From positions 73,794,912 to 73,858,911 of the forward strand of contig OZ018329.1 of NCBI GenBank assembly GCA_963969495.1: a stretch of DNA of 64,000 bases, in the 5' to 3' direction. Positions 1 to 12,260 of this stretch are shown piece after piece; position 1 is the first letter of the stretch, and every line of letters starts with the position of its first letter. The notes beneath the pieces were generated by a model. The model was not told the DNA's origin and did not search any database. It worked only from the letters and a program-made list of their open reading frames with translations. A program made the position numbers and the translations under genes. This stretch comes from Ceratothoa steindachneri. Lineage: Eukaryota > Arthropoda > Malacostraca > Isopoda > Cymothoidae.

Positions 1-2215
1 TCCTTCAATGGAATTGTTGCGGACTCCAGGCCAACTGGGAGGAGCTGCGGAAGCTCGTCTCGTCCCGTTCCCCATTAGCTATCTTTCTGCAGGAGACCAT
101 GTTAGGCGCGTGCCCCCTGCCCACCCTACTGGGGTATAAGGGTTTTGCGACCTCACCACCACGAGATGGGGGATGCGCGGTTTACACCTGGCACGATGTC
201 TCTGTTCTTTTCACTTTAGATACCTCCTTCCAAGCAGTGGCTGTGCAGCTTCACCTGGATATGAGGTATACTGTTATTTCTGCCTACATTCCACCATTAG
301 CTGACTTCGATGGGCAGGACTTCTGCCACGTCGTGGCATGGCTGCTGAGGCCCTTACTCTTGATTGGAGATCTGAACGGCAGACATCCTCTCTGGGAAGA
401 CTACTAAAAAAATCCCAGGGGACAAGTCTTTGCTGATCTGATTGAAGAGCTTGAGATGGGTGTCCTAAATCTCTGTGCTCTCATGATGCACAGCCTGATT
501 TTGATTGGGGGTAGTCGATTACCTCCATTCAAATATCATATTCTGGGTGGCTGCCGCCTGAGAGCCCACCTCGGTGGTGCTTGGCAGGGCGCAGTAGCCT
601 GCATTTCAGGAAATGACTGAATTCTCTATCTCAGTCAAAGAGTTTAGGTCAGTAGATTATGCCATTGAGTTCTTCTTCAGCAACCTAATCGCCGCGGGCC
701 TGACTACTATTCCCAGAACGTCTGGCCGTTTTGCACGCTGACCAGGGATGTTTTCTCAGTGTCATATTCTTTGCTCTGAACATCAACGGCATCACCTCGG
801 TGCTGCCTGAAGATGTTCTCGCTACGCTCTAAGTGGACGACCTTTCGATCTCTTTTGGCGCGGCCCAGATGCCAACTCTGGAGCGTCGACTCCAACAGGC
901 ATTGAACCGTGTCTCTCGCTATGCCGAAACGCACAGGTTTTGGTTTTCCTTGGCCAAGACTAAGGTGGTGCACTTGTACCCGTGCCTTAGATATTCTCGG
1001 TTTCGTGGCGTTCGAAGCTCGAATACGGATGCGAGTTTTATGCATTCGCAGCCGAGCGTGTATTGCGGAAGGTGGACTCGATCCACCACTCCGCCTTCGC
1101 CTGGCGATCGGTGCCTTCCGCACTTGCCCTATTGAGAGCCTACTAGTCGATGCTGGGGAGATGCCACTCGCTTTACGTCGTGTACAGTAGTGCATTATCG
1201 CCTGTACGCGCGAGCCCGGCGCCTCCATCAATCGCCAACAGCTCTCACTGCATCCGCAGCTCATCTCGACGGTGCCTATTCCGCCGAGAAACCCCAGTCA
1301 TACCCTAAGCCCTTTGGGTTTATGGCTAGGAAACTCCTTCGAGAGCTAGGTTTATCTCTCGGGCCGGCGGCGACCCTGGTGCTCCCCAGGAGGCCACCCT
1401 GGAGGGTACCACATTTGGCTATTTGTCGTCACGCCTCTGCTCCCAAAGCTTGTACAGCGCCGGGAATATTGCGTTAGACTTTATGGAGCACACCTCGTGT
1501 CACGCTGGAACCGTGCCAGTGTATACGTATTGTTCCAAGTCCCGAGAAAGGGTCGGCTTCCACGTCGTATCCTCTCTTTTTGAAGTCAGTGAGGCGCTGC
1601 CTCTGTCTTCACTGCCGAGCTGGTTAATACACCACTTGGTAAGGGAGATTACGAGACTGGATTGTGATCTATAGCGACTCACAAAGCGCCCTGAGTGCTC
1701 TCGGGGCATTGGAATCTCCGCATCCCCTGGTTCGCGATATCGGTGACGCCACTGTTTTGGCGCCCGGACCAGCTTTTCGCTCTTCCTCACACCGACTACA
1801 TGGCAGGAATACCAGTATCTCTTTGGGCTGCTTGGCAAAGAAGATGGAAGACGGTCGAATGGAACGTAAAGTTGCGTGCCATTGCGCCGCGACTGTTCCC
1901 ATGGACCTACCCCACTATGCTGTGAAGGCTTCAGGTTGCTTTCTGTTTTCTCCGAATTGGGCACACTCGCTGGACGCACCGCCATTTAATGGAGCCCTCG
2001 CCACCGCCTTATTGCGACGACTAGGTTGTCCTCCAGAATGTTCGGCGCATTCTTGTTGAATGTTCCAGTCCGGGTGATCTTCGTGCACGTTACCTGTCCC
2101 AGTCCGGGTGATCTTCGTGCACGTTACCTGTCCCAGTGTCCCGGTACCGGGATGAGCGGGGTTGCTACCGCTTAGTGCGCATTGACTTATTGACTCGTAT
2201 TACTTTTTGGAGGAG
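1..2215 (+). pseudogene. ORF2 relic of LINE copy A1 (EN, RT remnant, RNase H)
   Basis: Endonuclease residues up to GDLNGRHPLW are readable at 99-407, followed by a stop. The RT remnant around 780-960 keeps the region of the YVDD box, but its Tyr codon is a stop (TAA at 830-832). RNase H pieces such as IYSDSQSALSALGALESPHP are readable near 1664. Several frameshifts separate the pieces. It is a dead copy. Confidence 0.88.
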
Positions 2216-2469
2216 ACCGGCCTTCTCCTTTATTTAAATAGTTGTTTTTTTTTGTTGTTTTTTCTTATTTTAGTAGGTCGCATGTTCCTGCGCCGGGGCG
2301 GGCAGACCTCCCTCTGATGTCAGAGCTTGCTTCCTGCTTATTTTTTCTTTCATTTTATTTTTATTGATGTTTTTTTAGCATCCTCTTTTAAAGATGCCTA
2401 ATTTTAGGCAATGTTGAATACGGCGACTAATGCCCAAGTACGCAGTCGCCAGATGAGCTCTTTAAAAAA
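1..2469 (+). mobile_element. LINE family A copy A1, decayed, 5' end outside window
   Basis: The copy aligns by eye to the full-length copy at 20471-27242, beginning inside the endonuclease domain. It has lost about 1 kb of the reverse transcriptase (the junction is near 740) and shorter pieces near 975 and 1005. It then runs through the RNase H region, the CCHC tail and the 3' UTR to the family-typical 3' hairpins (2396-2409 and about 2432-2450), GAGCTC and a short A-run at 2464-2469. A part of the tail near 2064-2130 is duplicated in tandem. Confidence 0.9.
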
Positions 2470-2967
2470 GGGGGGGGGAATCCTTGTGAGGGCCAAAAAA
2501 ATTTGTGTGCGCTCTCAATAAATTGAACCTAGAACCCATCCATGGAAATCCAAAGACTTCTATTAGGCTAGCCAGAACTTCCTCCCAAACCCATCTCTTT
2601 TGATTTTTATCTCACTTTCTGGAAAAGTTGTTATTCCAAAGGAACTTGCTGCATTGAAACTTGCAAAATTGCTTGCATTTGTATCGCCTTTTGTGCAATA
2701 TGTTGGTGTCAATCTTTTAGCTTGTACCCCTTTGTAAATCTTTAAACAAAACGTTTATTAATAATTTTATTCTTCAAAGGAGTTCTAGTTCGTATATTTG
2801 TTTATTTTGTTCTTTGAAGTTTTGAAATGCTCCATTTCCACTACGGCATTCAATTTTTTTTATAGGAATTCTTTTATTTCTATTTATTTTTTTAGTTTTC
2901 TCTCCCTGATTCTTCTAACATTAATACTTTTCCTTCCTTGAGTAAGAATAATATATTGCAATTGCAG
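2470..2967. other. Unassigned intronic sequence 5' of POLA1 exon 1
   Basis: This is AT-rich sequence after the LINE A-run and G-run. It includes an AATAAA at about 2517. No coding similarity is seen. The last part is the T-rich tract leading to the exon acceptor. Confidence 0.5.
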
Positions 2968-3146
2968 AACAAAGGATTCGCAGAGAGGCAGGCTGTGTGT
3001 GGAAGAATGGTGTGTGATATCAAATTATCTGCCCAAGAACTGATCCGGGCAAAGAGTTATGACTTGGAGGCCCTTGTAAAACAGGTTCTTCGCGTCAAGG
3101 ATGATTACGTCACCTTCTCGGATCAAGAGATTAAGAAAACCTTTTG
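2968..3146 (+). CDS. POLA1: POLA1 exon 1 of 11 in window
   Basis: The exon encodes about 60 residues starting NKGFAERQAVCGRMVCD and ending near KKTFW, matching the part of polymerase alpha between the inactive exonuclease fold and the palm. The acceptor is the AG at 2966-2967 after a T-rich tract. The donor is GTAAAG from 3147. It starts in phase 0 and leaves two bases (TG) that join G of the next exon to make Trp. An upstream TTG-led extension of the frame is intron and is left out. Confidence 0.92.
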
Positions 3147-3455
3147 GTAAAGTCTTGATTATGTAATAATGGTGTTTGTTGAAAAGTAATTTTATAGGTT
3201 TTAGGGATGAGTTTGAGTTGGGTTTAGTTGTACTATATAATCGTGTTTGCTATTTAAATTTACACCCACCCAGGGACCTTCTTTGCTTGTGATTGGTTCA
3301 CAAGAGTTGCTCCTATTCGTCTAATCCGTCTGGTCACGTTGCATATATTTTCACTTCCCCTAACTTTGCCATTTTATTTAAAATCCATGTGGTGAGGATT
3401 GAATTATCAGTTTAGGCCTTTGGATCATGGCACCCTCACCCTTCAAACCCCTTAA

Positions 3456-3820
3456 TTGACCTTAAAGTGCTTTATTCTTGCTATCCCCCCTCCCTCCCCA
3501 TTTTCAAATTCTATGGTTTATTTTCATTGCCATCATCACTCTTTTCTCTCAAATTGGGGTTGGTGCGCATCAACATCACTGAACTTACCCACCCCATTCC
3601 ACCCTTTTATGCCTGATCAAGCCCAAAACAGCCATCATTTTGTCCACATTGATTGGCCTTTCAAAACAAAAGTATGTTATGTACTATAGCATGTCCTCCA
3701 TTTGTCCCTCACCACTCCTTTCTCTCTGTCTTCCAACCATTTCATCCTGATACTCTTATGTATCATCTTCAGTCTAAGTCTATTCTTTCTTCTAGCAGCC
3801 TTCTCTTATGTGGCACACTC
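3456..3820. repeat. Dispersed repeat, similar to 50560-50760
   Basis: A stretch with the words GTGCGCATCAACA, ACTTACCCACCCC and ATCAAGC..AAAACA in the same order recurs at about 50590-50660. The two copies are diverged but clearly related. The second copy lies directly beside an RTE-like fragment, so the repeat may be an RTE 3' region. No protein is encoded. Confidence 0.4.
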
Positions 3821-3821
3821 A

Positions 3822-4372
3822 TGGCATGGAGCACTCCCTTGCACCTTAGTGTGATGACTGCAATGCTCCTTGGCATTTTAGGCACATTCTTGTTGTTTTT
3901 CCTATACTCGCCGCAGCGAGAAATGGACGATGGGTGCGGAAAGCACCATCACAGGTGAGAGAGAAAGAGAGAGAAGGCGGGCAGCTGATCTGTGGAGATA
4001 TGGCAACAGTGTAGGGGACCCCTGTGACGGTGCATGCCGTACCCTATGGGCCATTTCTCGCTGTGGTGACTATAGTGTGAGTGATCTTCGCTTATGTTAC
4101 CTGTCCCAGTACCGGAATGAGCGGGGTCGCTACCACTTGTACTCTCCATGGTTTTGTGCACACAGACTTCTGAGGTTAGCCTGGCCGCCTCGCTTTTTTT
4201 TTATACTCGCCCTAGTGTTGGTCGCATGATTCTGCACCAGGCTGAGGCCCGCTTCCCTGAACAGCGGAGTGTGTGTCCTTCTAGCTGTTTTGGGTGGTGG
4301 CGTTTTTTTGCACTTTTAAAAAATTTAGCCTAGCATTAGATGTAAGATGGCCACTCGGCAGATGGCTGTTGG
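3822..4372 (+). mobile_element. LINE family A 3' relic, split by a foldback element
   Basis: The sequence at 3822-3895 matches the ORF2 tail (family words such as TGGAGCACTC and GGCACATTCTTGTTG). From about 4076 it resumes with the tail words CCTGTCCCAGTACCGG and GAGCGGGGTCGCTACC, then a decayed 3' UTR ending near a degenerate hairpin at 4330-4370. The foldback element 3902-4075 interrupts it. Confidence 0.75.
3902..4075. mobile_element. Foldback MITE, 174 bp, with about 54-bp terminal inverted repeats
   Basis: The left arm starts CTATACTCGCCGCAGCGAG. The reverse complement of the right arm starts CTATAGTCACCACAGCGAG. The arms stay similar for about 54 bases, to TCACAGG. The middle is a GA-rich stretch. 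It sits inside a LINE relic, which shows it is an insertion. A clear target duplication is not visible and the superfamily is unknown. Confidence 0.72.
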
Positions 4373-4780
4373 AAATTAGAAAAATAGTTCTTTCAGGACA
4401 GTTAACAGAAAGTGTGGCTCCACTTAATTCTGGTAACATTGATTGGGTCGGGGGGGGGCTACAGTGGAGGATGTAGGATCAAAGGCCTTTTAGATGCCCG
4501 TAATCTCCCAAGTGATCCAAGGAAGCATAGATGTCATCCTATCCTGGGAAGCTAAGAACAACAACAACTCTTACTCCTCTTTTTGTTTTTTAATCAACTA
4601 TACCCCATCACATTTCATACACCCATTCAGTTCACACTGACGTGTTTTGGGTGAGAGGTTTCCCACTCCAGTGACCCCTATCCAGGTTTAGTTGCCTTTG
4701 ATGGCCTGCGTTGGAAAGACTGTATGGGTATTTGTCTTGCTCCAAATACAGGGAGTGTATTTAATTCCTAAATTTCTTAG
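4373..4780. other. Unassigned intronic sequence
   Basis: I see no coding similarity or repeat structure beyond a short G-run at about 4450. The stretch ends at the acceptor of POLA1 exon 2. Confidence 0.4.
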
Positions 4781-4899
4781 GTCGTCTGATGGGATCTTGC
4801 AGTTGGTGAATGCAACAATGCAGGATGCATTTTATTGCCTGAAAATTGCCACCGAACTTAATGTTCTTCCATTGGCACTTCAAATCACTAACATTGCAG
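4781..4899 (+). CDS. POLA1: POLA1 exon 2 of 11 in window
   Basis: The exon encodes the stretch ending ELNVLPLALQITNIAG, a highly conserved signature of polymerase alpha at the start of the polymerase domain. The acceptor is the AG at 4779-4780 and the donor is GTGAGT from 4900. It completes a Trp codon split with the previous exon and leaves one base (G) for the next Gly codon. It is 119 bases long. The preceding intron is 1634 bp. Confidence 0.93.
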
Positions 4900-5339
4900 G
4901 TGAGTACAAGAATCATAAAAAATTACGCCCTTTTCTGGCAGCCATCAGTGAGGGCACAACTTCTGAAATTAGAGGAAAGCCTATTTTAGACCAGATTAAT
5001 AAAAATTAAACAAAAAAGACAAATGGCAACAATAACTAACAAATAAATATTTCTAAGACACACTCAGCTGCTGGAGGGGTCCTGTCTCCCTCAGGAGCCT
5101 GAGCATGCAGTCAATAATTTAAATACTATTTAGGAGGCCCACCCAAACCTTTCACATCAGTCAGGTGTGCACGAGTCCCTCACCAAAGGACTCAGGACAG
5201 GCAGTAGTGAGCCCATATGTTGTGGTACTGGGATAGGTATCACTCAGGAAGCTCTAACAGACTAGGAGATTCTACCATAAGGTTTCTTACTGCTTGTTGT
5301 ATCAAGCTATCTTAGCAGAGAGGTTCATGGAAACACTCG

Positions 5340-5990
5340 ATCAAATGGGGCTGCATCCCACTAGTGTGTCTGATTCGGCGATGGCAATAAATGACCTAAG
5401 GTCCATTAAGATCTCCATTTCGGAGAAGGATCTAGCTGAGGCTGGTCTGGCTGGCATTGGGGTCCCTTCCTGGTGTGGAGGGAAGTGGCACATTCCCGCC
5501 CTCTCCAGAAAAAAAAGGTAAGAAAAAATCAAAGAGAAAAGGGGCTTCCTTTCCCTCCCTGGGGTTCTTGATACGGGCGGGATACCATTTCGGCAAACAA
5601 CCAGACCAGGAGCTCTCCTCGCGTGGGAGGCCTAAACAAAGACCAAATTTGCACCTGTGCTGAGTGGAGCTTTGATTACGCTGAAGCCCCTCATTGAGAG
5701 ACTGGCATTTTTAAACATACTTGGCTTCAAATGCTTTTTATGCATTTGCTGAACCAATGGCAGCATGTTGGTGAAAGGCTACATGTTCTATCAGAAGGTA
5801 GCATTAGCCGAGTTGACTGGTAGAGAGCTGACCCTTCCGAACCAGCCTTTATTTGTGCTCTTCTGACACTGAATGGTTTGCTGTTGAAAGTGACATCGCA
5901 CTCTACCATGAATTTTTTTGAAAAGGGTGGTTAATGGGATGTACTCGTGGAGACTGAGGACCCCATCCAGACCCAGCCTAGGCTCTCCTT
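5340..5990 (+). pseudogene. LINE family A ORF1 relic
   Basis: The frame at 5400-5520 reads ISISEKDLAEAGLAGIGVPS, matching ORF1 of the better copies (ISEKDLAEAG followed by a Lys-rich stretch). Further on, nucleotide words of the ORF1 core are recognisable (CTCTACCATGAA, GTACTCGTGGAGACTGAGGA). The relic has many indels and no intact frame. It is an old copy within the POLA1 intron 4900-7788. Confidence 0.75.
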
Positions 5991-7788
5991 CCCCTTGCAT
6001 CTAATTTCTGCCTTTCTATACCAACTCTCCTCGTCTCTGACTGCATAGGGGTGCCTGTTACATTTTGTACCTAGAGGAGCCGCACTTCCTCCCTCTCTGA
6101 ATACAAATTAGGGAAGCCCCCGTCACCTAGTTGACTTTGACTCTTTACAGACCTGTGTCAAGTTGCTGTGCTTCCTCTTTATCAGCATTCCTTATTATTT
6201 TTCCTTGGCTATCCCCTCAACCCTCTGAGCTTAAGGGGCTGACCAGCTACCTCATGACTTTTCATAAAGTTGCTTTGGTACCTCTTTAAATAACCACCGA
6301 AGGGTGTTAGAGACCAGAACTTGAGATGTCCTGACCATTGGGAAGATTAGTTTTGCCTCATAACCACTTTCCAGCATGTAATGGGCTGTTCTTAGGTGCA
6401 TAATGCCATACTGCTTATGGGGCGCAGGCTTTACTGCCTTTTAGGGGGGTCCCGTCTCTGGGTCAGCTGCAACAGATCTTGTTTATCTTGTTGAGGATTA
6501 GTAAATTGTATTAAGGAAATCTGCCCTGCACCCTACCTCTCCGGCTACTTAGTTGGGATCTGGAGCCTCTGACAAGAGACTAGTCCATTGGGTAACTTCT
6601 GGGCTGTGTCCGTTGCTGCTCAGGTCGTAAGCACCCAAGGTGGACCCCTGGAAAGTTCTAAAACCAGGGATGGGATATGCGGAAACGGCTAGATGCAGGT
6701 TATACCCCCACCAAACCCCTTTTTTTTCAGTGGTCACAACATTTCGGATATTGTCCCTATTTCTCACTCCTTTCCCGACCTCGGTGTTGGAGCAGATGTA
6801 TTTAAAGACACTACTGACAGGTGTAGGGTCTTCCCCTCCAACCATTTGATTGCAGTAAAGAGGTTTCCCTTTTCAGTATCTGGGGTTTGCCTGCGCACAC
6901 AACTCCACTTTTGTGATGGAGGTGCCCCTCCAAGAATCTTCTAACGGAGAGGTCCTCTCCTTTTCCAAGTCTACTAGACTCACAGGTCTTAAACACCCAC
7001 TTGTGTCTAAAGAGTCTGTGCGCTGACTTCAGCCTTTTCTCTTTCTCAAACAATCCATTTTGGGTAACAATGATTAGGAAAGAAAAGTGAAACTTTGTCA
7101 GTTTCGAAGTGTCCACTCGTGTTTTGTGCCAGTCCTTTCAACCATATAGTCTTCAGCCACTTCACCATGTGCTTACAAGCAAATATATGTATATACTGTA
7201 TATTTCATCATTCATTTATATAAATAAAATTGCTAGTTCTGCATTGTGTGTGGGGGGGTGGGGGAAAATCATATATATTATAGAGTGAATCCTGGAGGAA
7301 TGGAGACTTAATTTGGCCAATGTAACCATTTATCTTTCTCGGAAGATGATTTGATGTTTGTGCCATATTGTAAATTTTTTGACTGATGTGCAGCGAATGC
7401 TGTTGATGAATACTAACCTTATTTTGTGGTAATGGTTGTTGTTTATATATATTTTTAATAAGATTTGACATTTTATACTACATGATTCTTAAGATTTTGC
7501 TCTGAACCAAGTTTTGTTTCAAGGTTTTATTCCTTATTGATTTCCTCCATTAAGTGGCCTAAATCTCAGCAAACCCTCCAAAGACACCTGGTCTCCTCCA
7601 GTAGTAGTCAGGTAGTACAATTAATCTTGATTATTTAGACTGTACCATTGCATTTTCACTCTCATTACCTACTACATGAAATTTTTCAAAAACGTTCTGA
7701 ATAGACTGTTTTATTAGGATTGCCAGTTTTAAATAACAAATAATCTCGGCAATGCCACCTTTACACAAATTTCATTTCCCCTTTTCAG
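5991..7788. other. Unassigned intronic sequence
   Basis: No coding exon, transposon terminus or RNA gene could be recognised. It holds short AT-rich stretches near 7180-7225 and ends in the pyrimidine tract before POLA1 exon 3. It may contain old repeats that I cannot place. Confidence 0.4.
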
Positions 7789-7907
7789 GAAATGTAATGT
7801 CTCGGACATTACTTGGTGGTCGGTCTGAACGCAATGAATTTCTTCTTTTGCATGCATTCACTGAGAAGAATTTCATCTGCCCCGATAAGCAATATCGCAA
7901 ATCAAAG
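7789..7907 (+). CDS. POLA1: POLA1 exon 3 of 11 in window
   Basis: The exon encodes [20 protein letters not shown] followed by a segment ending [10 protein letters not shown], typical of the N-terminal palm region of polymerase alpha. The acceptor is TTTTCAG ending at 7788; the donor is GTAGGT from 7908. It starts one base into a Gly codon and ends in phase 0. The length is 119 bases. The flanking introns are 2889 and 3415 bp. Confidence 0.94.
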
Positions 7908-10229
7908 GTAGGTAATCTCTAATGATGTACCGATTAGACATTTTGGTCGGTGCTGATTTATTTAAAAAAAAAGACTGATGCCGAAGTTTGGTAAATTTTC
8001 CAATCATTAAGTAAAGCTCAACTATTATAATCACTTATAATGCTCTTAGGACTGTCAAATCTTCATGACTAAAGCTAATCACCTCACTTTTCAATATGAT
8101 TTCCAACCTTGCCTGCCTATCAGCATGGATAATGCATTGACCAAATGATGCTCATTTAGGTTGGTGAAGCAAATTAGCTGAAAATATTCATAGATTATTA
8201 TGTTTTTTGCGTGCTATATGTAATAGAAAAAAAAAATTCTACTGCTTCAGGAATGTAAATGATTATTAAAAGTCATAAATTTTGCCATAATAACCTCAAA
8301 GCAAAACATATAACTCGTTCAATTTACTATACAAGTGCCACTGACCACCATTTTTCTATTACAAATTTTTATAAAATGCTCAGTGAAAAAATGTGTGACA
8401 ACTTTTTATTTATATACTAATTTCAGAAAGGGATAAACCGTACCCACCATTTTACCTATACTCATTTTAGTGACAACATTTTCTGGAATAGTCACGAACT
8501 TAAGAAGTCCACTACCTCTCTTTATTTCAGTTGATCTAGTTTTCTCAAGTTTTCATCCTAATCACACTAATAACATTCACTTTAATCGCCCAAAATTCTT
8601 CTAACACTTTTCACCAACCATCTTCTAATATTTTTTGATAGAAAAAATAGTAAGTGAAAGTTAATGAAACTTTTATAGTAATATGAAAATAAATGTAGGC
8701 AAGTGATGATAAAGGCTCGGCAAATCACAAAAAATATGCCAATCAGAATGTCATGGTGTGACATTATATCATATAAATACCATATTATATCTATGGGGAA
8801 GGGACTAATAACTTAAAGGTGAACCGACAAAGGGGCGGAATGCCACAAGTTTCAACGCGCTTAGCAGCGAGAATAGAGTGCAAAACGAGGTCAGGTAAAA
8901 TTTGGGCAATGGCACAGCTCAAGGTTATTTAAAGAGGCTGGTACAAAAATATAATTTTATTTACATAAAATAAGAGAATCAATGGGCAAAATTATATTGG
9001 TAAATGAGGGGGGAATTGCAGAGTTATGCATCAGACTCTGAAGTTAGAAATTAATGCGTTACAGGAAGAGACCATTCCAATGAGGAAGATTAACTCAAAT
9101 GGGTTGCTGAAGCGGGGGAGGGGTTGCTTACAGAGGATTCTGGGTGAGATGTCAGGGTAAGGTTTCATGGATGTCTTCTGCAAGCAATAAACATGAGGGC
9201 TAGGGCACTCGGAGCTTCTGAGCGTGAAGCTGACGTGATAATGGTTCTCCAAGGGGGGGGGGTAACATCTGGTCCAGGGGAGAGTATTTCGGCCACCCAA
9301 AGACAAGGAGGGCTTCTACAGGATTTGATGAGTGGAGTCGTAAAAATTGCTCGGTGGTGATCGTCAAATGGAAATACCGCACTGGCTGGGCTAATTCCAA
9401 CGACATGAAAAGTTCAGCCGTCACTTTGCTTCGTTGTTAAGCACCTGACTTGGAACTAGGGGGGGGGGGATGCTTCTTGGATCCTGGCGGGACTCCTCAA
9501 CTCTGTATCTCCCACCTAGAAGATGAGCCCTATATATCCGAGGCTTCCCCCGCAGGGGTGGGGGAAATACGAGGTGTTTGGCCAGCGCTACTCTTGAATG
9601 GACTCTAGCCATCTCGCCCAGGCGATTCTAACCCGCAAAAAGGTGGAGTGGGGTGGATGCGGTTCGAGGCTACCACTTGTGGATGGGGGGGGGGCTTACC
9701 AATTTAAGCCTAACCAAATTCTAGAATTTTCTTTAATGCATGGACATCACTTCCGTGCTGGAAAAGAAATTCCATGTGGAATTCCCCCACACAGAAAAAT
9801 ATTTGCTGATGCCAATTGATCAGTACATCACTAGTAATCTCCCTCACAAGGAGATACTCCTTGTAGATTTTCAACTGGATGTGCAGCATACACTCTCGAC
9901 CTCTGTGTACCTAGTATTCATACTAAATTGAAACTACCTAGGCTTTAAAAAATTTTTTTACCTGTTACAAGCCTCCCCTCCACCTATCTTGGTGAGTGGT
10001 TAATTTTGCAAGTTCCTCACCGATCAGCCTCTGGGCTGGGGGTTAGGGCGGGTCACCTGCTGCATGCTGTGGGAGTTGTGGGAGTTTTATATCGGCCCAT
10101 GCGACTGCTACGAACTCGAAGTTCTTTTTCATCTTAACCTTGTTTGGAATACTTCTTAGTTGGGTGGTCCCACCACAATTGCATCCAGGTGGGATGGTTG
10201 CGTTATTTCCACTTGGAAATGATGGACCA
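7908..10229. other. Unassigned intronic sequence with G-runs
   Basis: No gene was recognised. The part 9250-9700 is less AT-rich and has three runs of 8 to 10 G (near 9255, 9460 and 9690). Short open frames here have no recognisable domain and lie on both strands, so I treat them as chance. Confidence 0.35.
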
Positions 10230-10610
10230 CTACAACTCTGGCCCTAATGGGTGGCTACAGTTATAAATAAAAAAAAACTATTGCCTGCTGGGCTCCAATA
10301 ATGATATTCATATAGATCAGAATGACAAGTGCTGGCAAACCCTTGTACACCAGGGACCAGTCATCCATAGAGGAGAAGGGCTGAAAGATTGATCGATCTG
10401 TATTTTCCCATCAAAACAGCAAGCAGGGAACTTTTTTGACCCAAGGAAGGGTCATCCATTCCATTTCCGGGAGTGTAGATATGAAACCATTTGGCAGAGT
10501 CCTGGATGGAGGGTGTTATGGTTGCAAAGACATGCCTGGATGGAGCTGTCTGCACATATGCCTCTGACTCAATGCACCCCTTAGTACCGTCAGTTCCATG
10601 CAAGGGCCAA
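10230..10610. repeat. Dispersed repeat, related to 30660-30850
   Basis: The words AGAATGACAAGTGCTGGCAA, CACCAGGGACCAGTC and GGAGCTGTCTGCA recur in the same order, diverged, at about 30675-30850. Two copies in one gene suggest an unlabelled repeat family. No protein or RNA promoter was recognised. Confidence 0.4.
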
Positions 10611-11322
10611 ATTATTTTGTTTGCTCTCAGGTATGGAAATTCATTATTTTATTTATTAGGATAGTGATATCTCCAGAAGTCTGAGAAGAAAGGGAATATG
10701 TTGAGGTGAGAATGAAGGCTAAGGTAAAGGAGGTAGAAGAGGCCTGGTTTTTAAATTTAGTAGTGTCAAGTAATTTGCTGTGTGATGGGTGGCCAGATAG
10801 TTGGTGAATGACTGGAATTTTGACAGAAGGCTTCAAAGCCAAAGGGCATGGAGGAAGAAGTGCCATACCATAAAGAATTGCTTTCATAGAAAAGATAGTC
10901 ACTAATGAAATAAGCCTTTTGCATAGATAGAATGGCAGTTCAGAAAGCCTCCGGATACTGTTAATTGTGAGAGAGAAGTCCCTATGACTTAACAGACTGT
11001 CTTTGTAAGCTGCTCTAATTTGCTGAAGGAATTCTTCAGAGAGAGTTTTCTTGATTTACAAGAGGAAGGGTATTAGGCTTTAAGCATCCCTTGAGAGAGG
11101 AATTAAATCAGCAAGGGTGGTGAAACAAGGAACATTTTTATTTCCCTAATGGCAACATTTATACAAACTTTCTTCCTTTACAATCAATTTCATAAACTTT
11201 TGGGAGAAGACATCATTCTTGATTTTTGTTTCTATTGTTTAAGTGAATGTTTACTTACAAATGAGGTTGTAATTTGTTTTATTAAGCATTTTTTTTTTGC
11301 TTTTCCGGTGGCACCTCTAAAG
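10611..11322. other. Unassigned intronic sequence
   Basis: No gene or repeat was recognised. The reading frame that leads into POLA1 exon 4 from about 11149 is intronic and has no similarity to the family before 11323. Confidence 0.4.
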
Positions 11323-11535
11323 AATGATGATAAAGAAGAGGAGACTCAGGGCAAAGGTAAAAATGGAAAGAAGAAAGTCTCCTACACAGGTGGTCTCGTC
11401 TTGGAGCCGAAAAGAGGCTTTTATGACAAGTACATCCTCCTTATGGACTTCAACTCTCTGTATCCGAGCATCATTCAAGAGTACAACATCTGTTTCACAA
11501 CTGTCTCCAGAATAAAGGAAAGCAGCGAGGAGGGA
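11323..11535 (+). CDS. POLA1: POLA1 exon 4 of 11: polymerase motif A
   Basis: The exon encodes 71 residues: a charged Lys/Glu-rich linker, then [20 protein letters not shown] and [19 protein letters not shown]. The sequence [10 protein letters not shown] is family B motif A; its Asp (codon 11446-11448) binds catalytic metal. The acceptor is taken as the AG at 11321-11322 and the donor as GTAAGT from 11536, both phase 0. The exact acceptor is slightly uncertain because the linker is poorly conserved. The frame upstream of 11323 is intron. Confidence 0.93.
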
Positions 11536-11949
11536 GTAAGTGCGAGTGAGGCTGTTGGCCTTGTTTATTTAGTTGTACTGTTCTTAATTGTAAACTTGCT
11601 ACAAAAGGATTAGGAGCAATTAGGATAGAGGGAACAGGAACTAGATCATTTAGTTTGGTGGGGAAGAGTAGAGGTTAGATAGGCCATCATTAAGCAGGTC
11701 AGAGCAATCAATTCTCAATTCTTCCACTTGGTCCTAGATCATTTGAGGCATTGAGAGCGCATGGGCCCCAACTCAACATCTTCTCCTATTTTGTGTGTGG
11801 GTGCTGTCACATATCACTTCTCATGTTATCTTATTTCCTCAAAATTAGTTTGTTTGTTTTTTTAGAACTAAACATAAATGTCATCAAGTCCTTTCCCAGG
11901 ATTTAGGGTTGGTACACCACTGCTACCACCAGTATGGTTGGCTGGTCCA

Positions 11950-12260
11950 TGACAGCTTAATTAATTTATTCAATCGACATATGCTCCGGTATCATTATCT
12001 TTCTAGCACTCCTGCTAGGTAATACCAGGCTACCCATGGACATGTTATGTCCCTCCTGTAACCTCTGCCATACCAGGCTTAGTGTGCCCCATGTATTTCA
12101 CATCCCCCTGGATTCTGCCCACAATGGGGTGGGTACAAATGTAGTGGATTAAACCAGACATCATGGAGGCTGCAATTTTGTTGGCAGTCCCTCAAAGGCT
12201 TCTTAAAATTTTTAGATTTGTGGAGGTGCTGCGCCCCTTTGGGTCCCAGTAATACAGGTA
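11950..12260 (+). pseudogene. Possible relic of another LINE's C-terminal CCHC tail
   Basis: One frame reads MLCPSCNLCHTRLSVPHVF, which resembles the C-x2-C...H tail of jockey/I-type LINE ORF2 proteins. It is followed by LLKIFRFVEVLRPFG in another frame. The match rests on my memory of such tails and is weak. It is not family A. Confidence 0.3.

Noticed and set aside
1..2967. N-terminal POLA1 exons before 2968
   Set aside because: The stretch is a LINE copy and AT-rich intron; no polymerase alpha similarity is seen.
9031..9931. Host gene in the less AT-rich part of the intron
   Set aside because: Only short frames on both strands, with no domain, splice logic or conserved motif.
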